From Halalkalibacter urbisdiaboli (lineage in GTDB: Bacteria > Bacillota > Bacilli > Bacillales > Bacillaceae_D), in assembly GCF_002156385.1 (NCBI RefSeq), contig NZ_MVJM01000002.1, positions 248,001-312,000 on the forward strand: 64,000 bases of DNA, read 5' to 3'. A program made the translations under genes and the position numbers. Positions within the stretch are counted from its first letter, which is position 1. Each line of letters opens with the position of its first letter. Positions 52,230 through 63,395 of this stretch are shown in pieces. The notes below the pieces were generated by a model. That model did no database searches. It was not told the DNA's origin and saw only the letters and a list, made by a program, of their open reading frames with translations.

Positions 52230-52331
52230 CTAAGAATCCTCTCCTTTAAAAAGTATTTATGTGTCAAGAGTAACAGTAGTGCCTACTCATTTGACCGTGT
52301 TCGGCCCCAATACTTGAATCAATGTTGAAAT

Positions 52332-52370
52332 AAAAAACCTTCACAAACTTTTTAATGTGTTTGCAAAGGT
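52332..52370 (-). terminator. riboswitch-controlled intrinsic terminator upstream of pilA
   Basis: ACCTTTGCAAAC (52359-52370 on the minus strand) pairs with GTTTGTGAAGGT (52337-52348), leaving two non-canonical positions, followed by TTTTTTATTT. It overlaps the last bases of the aptamer. Confidence 0.82.
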
Positions 52371-52440
52371 CGGTTGCACCACTAGCTCGCTACAACCTAA
52401 GGTGTCCAATTGCTAGTATTAGTTCTTAAATCTCTTTTTC
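52332..52440 (-). ncRNA. class-II cyclic-di-GMP riboswitch (aptamer plus expression platform)
   Basis: Minus strand. The 3' core reads TAGTGGTGCAACCGACC (through 52368), nearly identical to the conserved UAGUAGUGCAACCGACC of known c-di-GMP-II aptamers, and the 5' core reads AATTGGACACC, matching AAUUGGGCAC. CACC pairs with GGTG, and ACTAGC with GCTAGT. A weak outer P1 (AAAGAG with CCTTT) closes it. Bases 52363-52370 belong both to the aptamer's 3' edge/P1 and to the 5' arm of a terminator (52332-52370), so ligand binding should prevent termination (ON switch), as for C. difficile pilA1. The match was made from memory of the consensus. Confidence 0.82.
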
Positions 52441-52494
52441 TATATAAATAATGTAGGTATTTAGAATCATTAAGCTCGAATCCCCTTCATGAGT

Positions 52495-52522
52495 ATTCTA
52501 TCATGTTACTGTGATAACTCAA
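52495..52522 (-). promoter_or_regulatory. possible promoter of the pil operon
   Basis: TTGAGT (52517-52522) and TAGAAT (52495-52500) are 16 bp apart on the minus strand, about 50 bp before the aptamer. The remaining gene-free part, 52523-52761, is AT-rich and shows no further structure or convincing gene. Confidence 0.45.
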
Positions 52523-52761
52523 GATGTTTTTGAAAAAGTCTCACATTCCAATTATTACTTTCGACATTTTTCGTCATTGTAAAAAGTTCTTTAGACTCTC
52601 CTTTTTGGAATTATATCCCTTATTAGTTACTTTATTTCTAATGTATTCTACAAGAAACAGTATCTCATATTATAAAAGCTTATAAGTAGTTCTTATGACC
52701 TGCATATGACTACTGTGATATAATAGGATTCCTCTAAAGCCTTCTTGTTAATGAGGACTAT

Positions 52762-54057
52762 CTAGTTTTTTAAATAGTGCCTCACTTCAGAAATAAAATA
52801 AAGAGAACCAACAATAACAATCATTTCTCCATCTCCACAAAGCACCATTTCTCTATCAATAGCTTCCTTCCAATTGCTGGCAACCTGTTTCCGTTTCACG
52901 GGTGCCTGTTCAAACAACTCCTCTGCTTTGGCAGCTCGAAAGAAGTCAAAGCTGGTAAAGGTAAAATGAGCATGACTGTCCTTAAACGGTGAGAGTAAGA
53001 CAGACATGTCCTTTTCTTTCGTCGAGGCAACTAAAAATCTATACTCCTTTGATGGGTAATGATTTTGTAACGTCATATAGAGGGCTTCCCAGCCTTCCTT
53101 ATTATGAGCACCGTCGAGGACCGTTAAGGGCTCTGTTCTAACCGTCTCAAAGCGACCAATCCAGGTCGTCTTCGCTAACCCTTTTCTCAAGGCTGTTTCG
53201 CTAATCATAAACGGTCCTTTGTTTAGTAATTCGACCGCTTGAATAGCAAGCGTAGCATTATCTACTTGATGACGTCCCTTCATTTGAATCATGAGTTGAT
53301 CATAGTTACTTTTTACCGTCTTCACTGAAAATTGTTGTGCATCTTCCTTGACGGTATTAACTTCGGAGATAAACTCCTCTCCTAATCGATATAAAGGAGC
53401 ACGTTGCTCAATCGCCTTACTTCTTATTACATTCCAAGCTGAATCCGAATGACACGCTCCGATTATTGGGACTTCATGTTTAATTATTCCTGCTTTCTCC
53501 CCTGCAATTTCTTCAAGTGAATTCCCTAAAATATGCATATGATCATTACCGATCGATGTAATAATTGAGAGAAGCGGTGTAATAACATTCGTTGAATCTA
53601 AACGACCGCCTAGTCCTACCTCTAGTAAAACAATATCTGGATTAGCTGTATTGGCAAAATAATCAAAGGCTATTGTTGTTATGACTTCAAACTCTGTCGG
53701 TGAGCCTAGTTCACTATGCTTTAACTCTTCAACAAGTGGGTAAAGTCGCTGACAGCATTCGAGTAACGCTTCATCTTGAATTGGTTGTCCATTTACGGAA
53801 ATTCGCTCTTGAAACAATTCAATATATGGGGAGGTGAACGTCCCTACACTGTAACCAGCCTCTTGAAAAATATGGCGTAAATAGCTAACAGTTGACCCCT
53901 TTCCGTTTGTTCCTCCAATATGGACGAAGCGTTGTTTATTTTCAGGATTTCCTAATCGTTCAAGAAGCCATTCCATTCTCTTTAATCCAGGTTTAATACC
54001 AAAGGGTAACAAACTATGAATCCATGCAATTGCCTCATCAACATTTTTCACTTTCAT
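52762..54057 (-). CDS. folC: folylpolyglutamate synthase / dihydrofolate synthase FolC
   Basis: A 431-residue Mur-ligase-fold enzyme that adds glutamate to (dihydro)folate or dihydropteroate. The P-loop HIGGTNGKGSTVSYL (residues about 47-61), TSPYIELFQERISVNG, LLEVGLGGRLDSTNV and VLDGAHNKEGW are all present. It follows valS by about 200 bp as in B. subtilis. Length is normal. Confidence 0.96.
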   Translation of the reverse strand: MKVKNVDEAIAWIHSLLPFGIKPGLKRMEWLLERLGNPENKQRFVHIGGTNGKGSTVSYLRHIFQEAGYSVGTFTSPYIELFQERISVNGQPIQDEALLECCQRLYPLVEELKHSELGSPTEFEVITTIAFDYFANTANPDIVLLEVGLGGRLDSTNVITPLLSIITSIGNDHMHILGNSLEEIAGEKAGIIKHEVPIIGACHSDSAWNVIRSKAIEQRAPLYRLGEEFISEVNTVKEDAQQFSVKTVKSNYDQLMIQMKGRHQVDNATLAIQAVELLNKGPFMISETALRKGLAKTTWIGRFETVRTEPLTVLDGAHNKEGWEALYMTLQNHYPSKEYRFLVASTKEKDMSVLLSPFKDSHAHFTFTSFDFFRAAKAEELFEQAPVKRKQVASNWKEAIDREMVLCGDGEMIVIVGSLYFISEVRHYLKN

Positions 54058-54209
54058 TCCTCATTTCTAATTGTGCATATTAACATTATTTCATTTAAGA
54101 ATTATGGTAAGGGCTTAAATGATAGATAAAAAACATATACGAACTAGTATAAATAGCATCTCTAGTAAACGACAAGCTTTTTTCAAAATAAATTAAGTCA
54201 TGAACCCAT

Positions 54210-54245
54210 AAATAAAGACGTCACATAAAATGGACGTCTTTATTT
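54210..54245 (-). terminator. terminator of valS
   Basis: AAATAAAGACGTC pairs perfectly with GACGTCTTTATTT around 10 bases, directly after the valS stop on the minus strand. Confidence 0.88.
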
Positions 54246-54252
54246 CAACGTA

Positions 54253-56895
<2,643 letters not shown>

Positions 56896-56928
56896 CTCAA
56901 TCACTCCTTGTTTCACGTCAATATGATC

Positions 56929-57194
56929 AAAAAAACCCTCCCCATCCAAAGGACGAAGAGAGTTACTTTCGCGGTACCACCTTTGTTTGCATGAAAAATA
57001 AACCTTTCATACACACTTCATTCTGATAACGGACTTGATCCGACTTTACTTACTACTTTTCAGTAAAGTTGCTCCTGGGCGACCTTCAATTCGTACATCT
57101 TAAGAAATCTCACAGCTACTGACTTCTCTCTCTGAAAGGTTCCGAACCTACTCTTCCCATTCGTTGCATTTTACTATAAACATTTCCTTACTTC
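56929..57194 (-). promoter_or_regulatory. T-box riboswitch of valS
   Basis: The invariant T-box AGGTGGTACCGCG lies at 56970-56982 (minus strand). Downstream, CTCTTCGTCC and GGATGGGGAG form the terminator stem (with G-U pairs) before a run of seven T. A GTC codon at 57081-57083, in a stem-I specifier-loop context (GAATTGAAGGTC), fits valine. Uncharged tRNA-Val would favour the antiterminator and read-through. Confidence 0.92.
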
Positions 57195-57200
57195 TACCAC

Positions 57201-57230
57201 ATTTTATCCTGTTTCGCATTTATTCGTCAA
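57201..57230 (-). promoter_or_regulatory. sigma-A promoter of valS
   Basis: TTGACG (57225-57230) and TAAAAT (57201-57206) on the minus strand, 18 bp apart, just upstream of the T-box. Confidence 0.75.
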
Positions 57231-57353
57231 TATCAGCATCGCCTAATTATTCTCCATCTATACGTAACACGGATGCAAGTTGAAAGAGGAGGCACATGTT
57301 TAACGTGTTTGCATAGTTTAAATTAGGAGTTTTTATTTTTAGGAGGGATTATT

Positions 57354-57554
57354 TTGAGACGCCGAAAATTTCACCGCTTTCATCATCATCGTCCCGGACT
57401 ATGGTGCAAAATCCGTGCCATCCTCGCCCAAATTTTAGTACCACTTATTTGTTTTCAATTAATCCGAACACTATTATTACCGACAACATTTGATATCATT
57501 TTATTAACACTCATGATCGTCATGTATGCTTCAATAATGCTTCGACTCATTTAA
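57354..57554 (+). CDS. small membrane protein of unknown function
   Basis: A 66-residue protein. The N-terminus is very basic and His-rich (RRRKFHRFHHHRPG), followed by two hydrophobic segments (about residues 22-42 and 45-64). The TTG start has a perfect AGGAGG seven bases upstream, which is the main reason to believe it. It is convergent with ysxE. I do not recognise the family; it may be a spore-associated small protein by location only. Confidence 0.6.
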   Translation: MRRRKFHRFHHHRPGLWCKIRAILAQILVPLICFQLIRTLLLPTTFDIILLTLMIVMYASIMLRLI

Positions 57555-57570
57555 AGTAGAATGAAAAAAA

Positions 57571-57598
57571 AACGTCCTCTATGAATTAAGAGAACGTT
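57571..57598 (-). terminator. terminator after ysxE
   Basis: AACGT-CTCT and AGAG-ACGTT form a hairpin whose minus-strand continuation is TTTTTTTTCA, ending the spoVID-ysxE operon and overlapping the ysxE stop. Confidence 0.75.
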
Positions 57599-58610
57599 AA
57601 GATTGTTCCGTTTCTTGGGCAATCAGCTTTTGCGTTAGGCGTTGGACCCTTCGTAATGTCATTAGTCTTTTTTCTAACCGCTGGACATGCTGGAGCTCAC
57701 TCATCGTCTTGCGGTTATTTACATACGATTCGACTGCAAATACGACCGGATCAGGGAAATTTAAATAGCCACATAGGAGTTGCTTCTCTTCATTTAAAAG
57801 CGGTAAATGTGATTCATAACGCATGAACCAACGAAGAACTTCTTCCTCAGACCAATAAGCATATGGAAAACTTAGACGGCAAAAGCTTGCAATATCTCGA
57901 GCCGGCGTATCCAAACATGCTCGTTCAAAATTTAATATGAGCGGTTCATGCTCACCTGTAAAAACAGCATGCTTACGTGAGAGCTTTCCATGGCATAGAA
58001 CACTACGGTATTTTTCTTTATCAACACAAGTGTTATACCATGCTTGCAAATGGTTTTTTGCGGATTCCGCCATTTGTTGTAGCATATGAGAATGGGTTAA
58101 AAACGTTAATTCAAACGGTGACATATATGTTTTTCGTTCAGCCTGGTCTGCAAATCGATTTAATTCTAGCTGCTTACGTTCCCATTGCAGTAGCAACTGT
58201 TGATATGATTGCTCGACTTGATCCTTTGAAAATGGTTGAACGTTTACAGTCATTCGATGAATAATTCCTAATTGATTGGCAAGCTTTTCTTCCTGCGATT
58301 CTCTACCAAGATAGTCGAATTGTTCAACCCATGGCATCAGATAATACGTATGGCTTTGTGTCGTGATCGTGTATTCCCCGTACTTTGTAGGTAAAATTGG
58401 AACAGCTTGCTTATAGCCCATTTTTGTAAGTTTACGTAACGCTTGAATAAATTCATCAGCTTGCACGGGCGACATTGTCGATTCCTTTAACGCATACTCA
58501 CCTCGGTTTGTTGATACTTTTTTTATTTTCCCGTAATCCTCAACCCGCTCTAAATAAAGGTCGTAATAAAACAGGAGGGATCTATACAGTTGTTCGGTCT
58601 CCCTGTTCAT
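57597..58610 (-). CDS. ysxE: spore coat protein YsxE (CotS family)
   Basis: A 337-residue protein with an aminoglycoside-phosphotransferase/CotS-type kinase-like fold. It has an N-lobe (KVSTNRGEYALKEST, with Lys in the beta-3 position), the catalytic-loop counterpart VLCHGKLSRKHAVFTG (His-Gly-Lys in place of HxD) and LILNFERACLDTPARDIASF in place of the metal-binding DFD. The altered catalytic residues suggest a pseudokinase or altered chemistry. It is downstream of spoVID as in B. subtilis and overlaps the 302-residue gene by 4 bases. Confidence 0.88.
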   Translation of the reverse strand: MNRETEQLYRSLLFYYDLYLERVEDYGKIKKVSTNRGEYALKESTMSPVQADEFIQALRKLTKMGYKQAVPILPTKYGEYTITTQSHTYYLMPWVEQFDYLGRESQEEKLANQLGIIHRMTVNVQPFSKDQVEQSYQQLLLQWERKQLELNRFADQAERKTYMSPFELTFLTHSHMLQQMAESAKNHLQAWYNTCVDKEKYRSVLCHGKLSRKHAVFTGEHEPLILNFERACLDTPARDIASFCRLSFPYAYWSEEEVLRWFMRYESHLPLLNEEKQLLCGYLNFPDPVVFAVESYVNNRKTMSELQHVQRLEKRLMTLRRVQRLTQKLIAQETEQS

Positions 58611-59515
58611 GTTAACACCTTCTTTTTCTTATCTAACCAGCTACTTATTACCTTCACTAAGCGCTTTGAGTACTCCCACTCTGATAAACTTGCTTCAATC
58701 GCTTGACGTATTGCAGTTTCATCTGCGTTTTGTTCAAATTGCAATGAAATGGGAATTAATTCAGTCGGCTCAAGACACTCTGCTAAAAGGAGAAGGGCCT
58801 GCTCTCGTGTAAACCCGCCAGTCCGTTCCATAGCATCCAGCAATAATTCAAGGGAGGCTTGCCCATTTTTTGACAACCATTTCACTAAGAAAGAATGGTA
58901 GGAACGATAGCTTCTTTCAGGAGGATTTTCCGTCCCAGTCCAAACTAGAACGTGATAAACCCGCTTAGCCTGTTGAGATGAATGGATCGGGTCAAGCAAA
59001 GGCACAGCTTCGTTTTTGCACGAGCGTCGTAATTGCTCTGCTTTCTTGCTTCGTTCCTTAGCCTCTGTCAAACATTGAGCAAGAAGCATCTGTTCTCGTT
59101 TATTTAATCGAGTATGATGATCATCGATTAATCTAAGATTCGGTTTTTCATACTGTTTTTCTATATAGCGACTTTCAAACTGTTTCCCCTTTTTTACCAT
59201 GGTACCAAGCATCAATCCCCACGTCTCTTCCTCGCCTCGCTGTGGAAACACATCTTTTAGTTCATCATGAATGGTTATCCAACCATCTCGCCATTTTATC
59301 GCTGTCTCATTGTCTTTTGTCCGGATCATGCGGTCTATGAGCACACAAGGCGTGATACTACATTGATCACGCCACTGTGTATGCCAATCGAGAAGTTCTT
59401 GGTCATACCAAAAACGAATTCTTTTTTCCCCATGCTCCGTCTCAATTAGATGGTTATCTATAAATTGAATATCGTTCCAATGATATTGGTCCTTGAGACA
59501 ATCGAGCAATTCCAT
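58607..59515 (-). CDS. uncharacterised protein, possible N-lobe remnant of a CotS-type kinase
   Basis: A 302-residue soluble protein between spoVID and ysxE, overlapping ysxE by 4 bases and following spoVID by 18. The first 110 residues (HLIETEHGEKRIRFWYDQE ... NETAIKWRDGWITIHDEL) resemble the beta strands of a CotS/aminoglycoside-kinase N-lobe; no catalytic loop follows. The rest is helical and charged, with no domain I can name. Synteny suggests a spore coat or cortex role. The family call is tentative. Confidence 0.5.
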   Translation of the reverse strand: MELLDCLKDQYHWNDIQFIDNHLIETEHGEKRIRFWYDQELLDWHTQWRDQCSITPCVLIDRMIRTKDNETAIKWRDGWITIHDELKDVFPQRGEEETWGLMLGTMVKKGKQFESRYIEKQYEKPNLRLIDDHHTRLNKREQMLLAQCLTEAKERSKKAEQLRRSCKNEAVPLLDPIHSSQQAKRVYHVLVWTGTENPPERSYRSYHSFLVKWLSKNGQASLELLLDAMERTGGFTREQALLLLAECLEPTELIPISLQFEQNADETAIRQAIEASLSEWEYSKRLVKVISSWLDKKKKVLT

Positions 59516-59533
59516 TTGTCGTCTCCTTTTTCG

Positions 59534-60712
59534 TTAGGATTGGCTAGTTACAGGAATGTAAAGGATTTGCCCTTCCTCTACCTGCTCTCTTTCTAAGCGG
59601 TTAATTCTAACAAGTTGTGTCGTACTAACCTCGTAACGCTCTGCAATTTGGTCAAGTGATTCATTCTCTTGAATGATGCACATTTTCCACTTTAAAAATT
59701 TCTCTTCTTCTCTTGAGAGCATTTTCGTTAAATAAAGAGCATTTTCTTCCTTTGGAGCCAGTTTTTTTTCCTCGGCTTCTGGCTCTCTTTCTTCCTCATC
59801 CTCCTCATAAACTGGTTGTTCAGGCTGAGTTGCCATTTCCTTTAATGGAGAAAGATTAATTTTCGTTTCGACTTCTTGCCTAATAGATTCAACTTCTGGT
59901 TCATCTTCTACTTGTTCTTGCTGTGCTTCTACTTCTTCCTCCCGCTCTACTTCCTCAATATCTTCAGATGCTGTTACCTCTGTTGACAGCTCCACCTCTG
60001 GACGTTCATTTTCCGATTTTTGCTGTTGTACTGGAGGAATCGCTACATGCTCTTCAGGCTGCTCTACTTCAAATTGCTTTTCTTCATGTAATGGTTCGTT
60101 CGGTCCGTCTTCCATTCGAACTTCTCGGTATGAGGATGATGGTGGGACCGTTTCTCTTTCAGCTTGCTTTTTTGCTTCAAACGAAAAAGCAGTAGGAATT
60201 GTTTCTAAAACAGGTGCTTGTTGCTCAACTTCCGCTTCTTGATGTTGGTTATGTGCCTCTGTATTCAATTCAGTTTGACTCATTCCGCTAATACTTATAT
60301 CCGCTGTTAATTGAATGCAGCTTTTCTCTGGTAAATCATAATCAAAAGAATCAACCTGGACATACACATCGTCTAACTTCTGAATACGATTCATCGGAAT
60401 TGTCACATCAATTGGGAAAAAATGCTTAATTTCACCAGTTCCGTTTCCATTTAACGTTACTTCTTCAACAGAGCGAAACGAAAGCTGTTCCTCAAGTGAA
60501 TCATTAAGGTTAACCTCTTTATCTTGTTCCTCAGATAAGTATTCACCAAGTAAGCGAAGGCCGCCTCTAATATACACATGCTGGTCTTGTTCCTCTATAG
60601 AAATCTCAGGCTCTAAAGACATTGATAAAATTTCCTTAACTTCCTGACCTTTATTTAACCAAACCGATTCCTCAATCGAAAATGAAAGCTTAGATAAATG
60701 TTCTTGTGACAT
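59534..60712 (-). CDS. spoVID: spore morphogenetic protein SpoVID
   Basis: A 392-residue coat-encasement protein. The N-terminal domain (about residues 1-155, LSFSIEESVWLNKGQEVKEILSMSLEPEI) is followed by a very acidic, Glu/Gln-rich low-complexity region (about 155-320) and a C-terminal LysM domain (about 341-390, ENESLDQIAERYEVSTTQLVRINRL). It recruits coat proteins with SafA around SpoIVA. First of three sporulation genes; a sigma-E-like promoter lies about 65 bp upstream. Confidence 0.93.
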   Translation of the reverse strand: MSQEHLSKLSFSIEESVWLNKGQEVKEILSMSLEPEISIEEQDQHVYIRGGLRLLGEYLSEEQDKEVNLNDSLEEQLSFRSVEEVTLNGNGTGEIKHFFPIDVTIPMNRIQKLDDVYVQVDSFDYDLPEKSCIQLTADISISGMSQTELNTEAHNQHQEAEVEQQAPVLETIPTAFSFEAKKQAERETVPPSSSYREVRMEDGPNEPLHEEKQFEVEQPEEHVAIPPVQQQKSENERPEVELSTEVTASEDIEEVEREEEVEAQQEQVEDEPEVESIRQEVETKINLSPLKEMATQPEQPVYEEDEEEREPEAEEKKLAPKEENALYLTKMLSREEEKFLKWKMCIIQENESLDQIAERYEVSTTQLVRINRLEREQVEEGQILYIPVTSQS

Positions 60713-60775
60713 GCTATATTCCTCCTTATCATTATCAGATAACTCTTCTGTTACGTTCGTGATCAGTACAATACC

Positions 60776-60804
60776 ACTCTATGACAAGTTACCGAGGAAT
60801 ATGA
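60776..60804 (-). promoter_or_regulatory. probable sigma-E promoter of spoVID
   Basis: On the minus strand TCATATT (60798-60804) and CATAGAGT (60776-60783) are 14 bp apart, close to the sigma-E consensus (-35 KMATATT, -10 CATACANT). spoVID is sigma-E dependent in B. subtilis. Confidence 0.6.
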
Positions 60805-60888
60805 TAAAAAGCATATAAACCTTATAAAATTTTACTTTATACACAAAATGAAAGAAGGAAGAGATAAAAGTGAAAGTAGGGGTTTATA

Positions 60889-61974
60889 TTGAAGGTCGCA
60901 ATTATGGGGGCAGGTCTTTCAGGATTAACTTGCGCAATCATGTTGGAAAGAAATGGTATCAAGCCGGTGATTTTTGAAAAGCGGCGCTGCGTTGGCGATC
61001 GGTTTATTAATAGCGAAGCTTTTTTATCAATATTAACACGCCCGGTAGCTGATCCAATTCAATATTTTTCAGATAAATACCAGCTTTATTTGAAACCAGT
61101 CAGTCCGATTACAAGCCTCCATCTATTCTCAAATAAATCGAAAACAGTCATTGAGCAACCAGTAGGCTTTATTAATATAAGAGGTCGACACCGTCAATCG
61201 TTTGAAATGCAACTAGCAGAACAAACTTCCTCCAACATTCATTTTCATTCAAAACATACATATGAGCAGCTTGCAAATGAATATAGCCATGTCATTCTTG
61301 CAACAGGAGATGCAGAATATGCGATAAGAATGAACAATTATCAAGAATCTGTTTCAGTAACCTTAAAAGGTGCAACAGTAAAAGGACACTTTGATCGTTA
61401 TTCCGTTTACATTTGGCTAGATCATGATCTCGCTCCCAAAGGCTATTCTTATTTATTGCCTTTTTCAGAGAAGGAAGCTAATATTGTCACTGCTTATCCT
61501 GATTGGAGAAAAGAATCAAATGAAGAAATGAATGACCGTTGGCTTCGGTTTTATGAACGAATTCGTTCCCATTTAAATCAATCCCTTAAAATAACCGATC
61601 AATTTCAAATTACCAATTATAAAATTGGTATTTGCAAGCAGCCTCGGATTGGAAATACGCTATTTACTGGCAATTGTTTTGGTTCGATTATGCCTTTTCT
61701 AGGATTTGGTCAGTTTGATGCCATACTAACAGGTATTTATGCCGCTTATGACTTAATTGGTTATGGTTCATATCATGAATTGACAAAGCCTTTACGAAAA
61801 AGCTATCAAGATTCACTTGCCTTACGAAGAGGAATGGAGCTACTAGATAATCATCACCTCGATTTTATTGTCCGTAATTTTGACCGTTCAATCGTACAAA
61901 AATTAGTAAAACCGTCTCATTTAAATCCTTTAAGTGTATTAAGTCAAGTAATAAAACCATTTGTTAAACAATAA
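60889..61974 (+). CDS. FAD/NAD(P)-binding oxidoreductase
   Basis: A 361-residue flavoprotein. It has the dinucleotide-binding motif GAGLSGLTCAIMLERNGIKPVIFEK at the N-terminus, SHVILATGDAEY as second nucleotide-contact region and GNCFGSIMPFLGFGQFDAI as the C-terminal FAD-binding motif. This outlines the geranylgeranyl-reductase/PHBH-like superfamily. A TTG start preceded by AGGGG is used. It is divergent from spoVID. Substrate unknown; a sporulation role is possible only by location. Confidence 0.82.
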   Translation: MKVAIMGAGLSGLTCAIMLERNGIKPVIFEKRRCVGDRFINSEAFLSILTRPVADPIQYFSDKYQLYLKPVSPITSLHLFSNKSKTVIEQPVGFINIRGRHRQSFEMQLAEQTSSNIHFHSKHTYEQLANEYSHVILATGDAEYAIRMNNYQESVSVTLKGATVKGHFDRYSVYIWLDHDLAPKGYSYLLPFSEKEANIVTAYPDWRKESNEEMNDRWLRFYERIRSHLNQSLKITDQFQITNYKIGICKQPRIGNTLFTGNCFGSIMPFLGFGQFDAILTGIYAAYDLIGYGSYHELTKPLRKSYQDSLALRRGMELLDNHHLDFIVRNFDRSIVQKLVKPSHLNPLSVLSQVIKPFVKQ

Positions 61975-61989
61975 AAAAGCTCACAAAAG

Positions 61990-62032
61990 GAGGGGACTGA
62001 AAAAGGGTGAGTTTCCCTTTTCCAGTCCCCTC
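61990..62032. repeat. 43-bp palindrome of the GGGCACTGAAAAAG family
   Basis: GAGGGGACTGAAAAAG and CTTTTCCAGTCCCCTC form inverted repeats around 11 bases between the oxidoreductase and hemL, which are convergent. Unlike the copies at 3045, 15717 and 41627 it shows no flanking direct repeat and no outer hairpin; it may act as a bidirectional terminator. Confidence 0.75.
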
Positions 62033-62090
62033 TTAGTCTTCTGGAACCCTAACAGTAGTTTCTACGATATTAAGACACCTCTTGCCTTGG

Positions 62091-63380
62091 TTATGCTTTT
62101 AATTTAGAGAATGCAACTTCTGCTGCAGCAATGGTTTTATCAATATCTTCTTCCGTATGCTTCGTTGACAGGAACATTCCTTCAAATTGTGATGGAGGTA
62201 ATGAAATTCCTTGCTGAAGCATTTCTTGAAAATAGCGAGTAAAATAATCTAGATTAGCCGTAGACGCCGTATCGAAGTTCATTACCTTTTCACCCGTGAA
62301 AAAGAAACCAATCATCGATCCTGCACGATTTATATGATGTGGAATGTCATACTTTGTTGCCGCTGCCGATAATCCTTCAGCAAGTCGGGACGCTAATTGC
62401 TCGAATCGGTCGTAATCAGCTTCAGTTAATTGCGATAATGTTTCATAACCGGCTGTCATTGCTAATGGATTTCCCGATAATGTCCCAGCTTGATAAATAG
62501 GGCCACTCGGTGCAATTTGTTCCATAATCTTACGTTTTCCACCGTATGCACCTACTGGAAGACCACCACCAATGACTTTTCCTAAACAAGTTAGATCAGG
62601 AATTACTCCGAGCTTTCCTTGAGCACAGTTATACCCAACACGGAATCCAGTCATGACTTCATCAAAAATGAGCAGCGTGCCGTTTTCTTCTGTTATGCGA
62701 CGCAATTCCTCTAAGAAGCCTTCTACTGGTGGAACAACACCCATATTCCCAGCAACAGGCTCAACAATGACACCTGCAATATCATCACCAAACTTGTCAA
62801 AGGCATAACGAACACTTTCCAAATCATTATACGGAACTGTTAACGTGTTTTGGGCAACTGATTCAGGTACACCAGGACTATCAGGAAGACCAAGTGTTGC
62901 TACACCCGAACCTGCTTTAATAAGTAACGAATCACCATGACCATGATAGCAGCCAACAAATTTTAAAATTTTATTCCGACCAGTATAGCCTCTAGCAAGT
63001 CGTAATGCACTCATTGTTGCTTCCGTACCAGAGTTAACCATCCGAACAACCTCGATTGATGGAACACGCTCAATGACAAGCTCTGCCAACTTGGTTTCTA
63101 GCTCATTTGGTGCCCCAAAGCTTGTTCCGAGTTCCACTGTCTTTTTAAGCTCTGTCACCACTCGCTGATCGGCATGTCCTAAAATAAGTGGTCCCCACGA
63201 TAAGACATAATCAATGTATTCATTTCCATCAAGATCATAGATTTTTGAACCTATTCCCCGCTCCATGTAGACGGGGTCCATTTTCACCGACTTAAACGCA
63301 CGTACTGGACTATTCACACCACCTGGCATTAATGGCTTGGCTTTTTGAAAGGCAGCACTAGACTTTTCAAAGCTTCTCAT
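62091..63380 (-). CDS. hemL: glutamate-1-semialdehyde 2,1-aminomutase HemL
   Basis: A 429-residue PLP enzyme that makes 5-aminolevulinate in the C5 haem pathway. PLP-site motifs include [40 protein letters not shown] and [16 protein letters not shown] with the Schiff-base Lys. The ATG at 63380 has GGAGAG upstream. It follows hemB by 15 bases, as in the hemAXCDBL operon. Confidence 0.97.
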   Translation of the reverse strand: MRSFEKSSAAFQKAKPLMPGGVNSPVRAFKSVKMDPVYMERGIGSKIYDLDGNEYIDYVLSWGPLILGHADQRVVTELKKTVELGTSFGAPNELETKLAELVIERVPSIEVVRMVNSGTEATMSALRLARGYTGRNKILKFVGCYHGHGDSLLIKAGSGVATLGLPDSPGVPESVAQNTLTVPYNDLESVRYAFDKFGDDIAGVIVEPVAGNMGVVPPVEGFLEELRRITEENGTLLIFDEVMTGFRVGYNCAQGKLGVIPDLTCLGKVIGGGLPVGAYGGKRKIMEQIAPSGPIYQAGTLSGNPLAMTAGYETLSQLTEADYDRFEQLASRLAEGLSAAATKYDIPHHINRAGSMIGFFFTGEKVMNFDTASTANLDYFTRYFQEMLQQGISLPPSQFEGMFLSTKHTEEDIDKTIAAAEVAFSKLKA

Positions 63381-63395
63381 CAAATCTCTCCTCTC

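Noticed and set aside
52368-52440. Class-I c-di-GMP (GEMM-I) riboswitch
   Set aside because: The conserved class-I core with its GNRA tetraloop and receptor is not seen, whereas the class-II GTGCAACCGACC core is.
52441-52446. TATATA as -10 element for the pil operon
   Set aside because: Transcription from it would begin inside the aptamer and remove its 5' strand; the TTGAGT/TAGAAT pair further upstream fits better.
52506-52577. A 23-codon minus-strand frame (MTKNVESNNWNVRLF...) upstream of the pilA riboswitch
   Set aside because: The nearest GGAGAG is about 19 bases from the ATG, it overlaps the putative pil promoter, and I know no matching small protein family.
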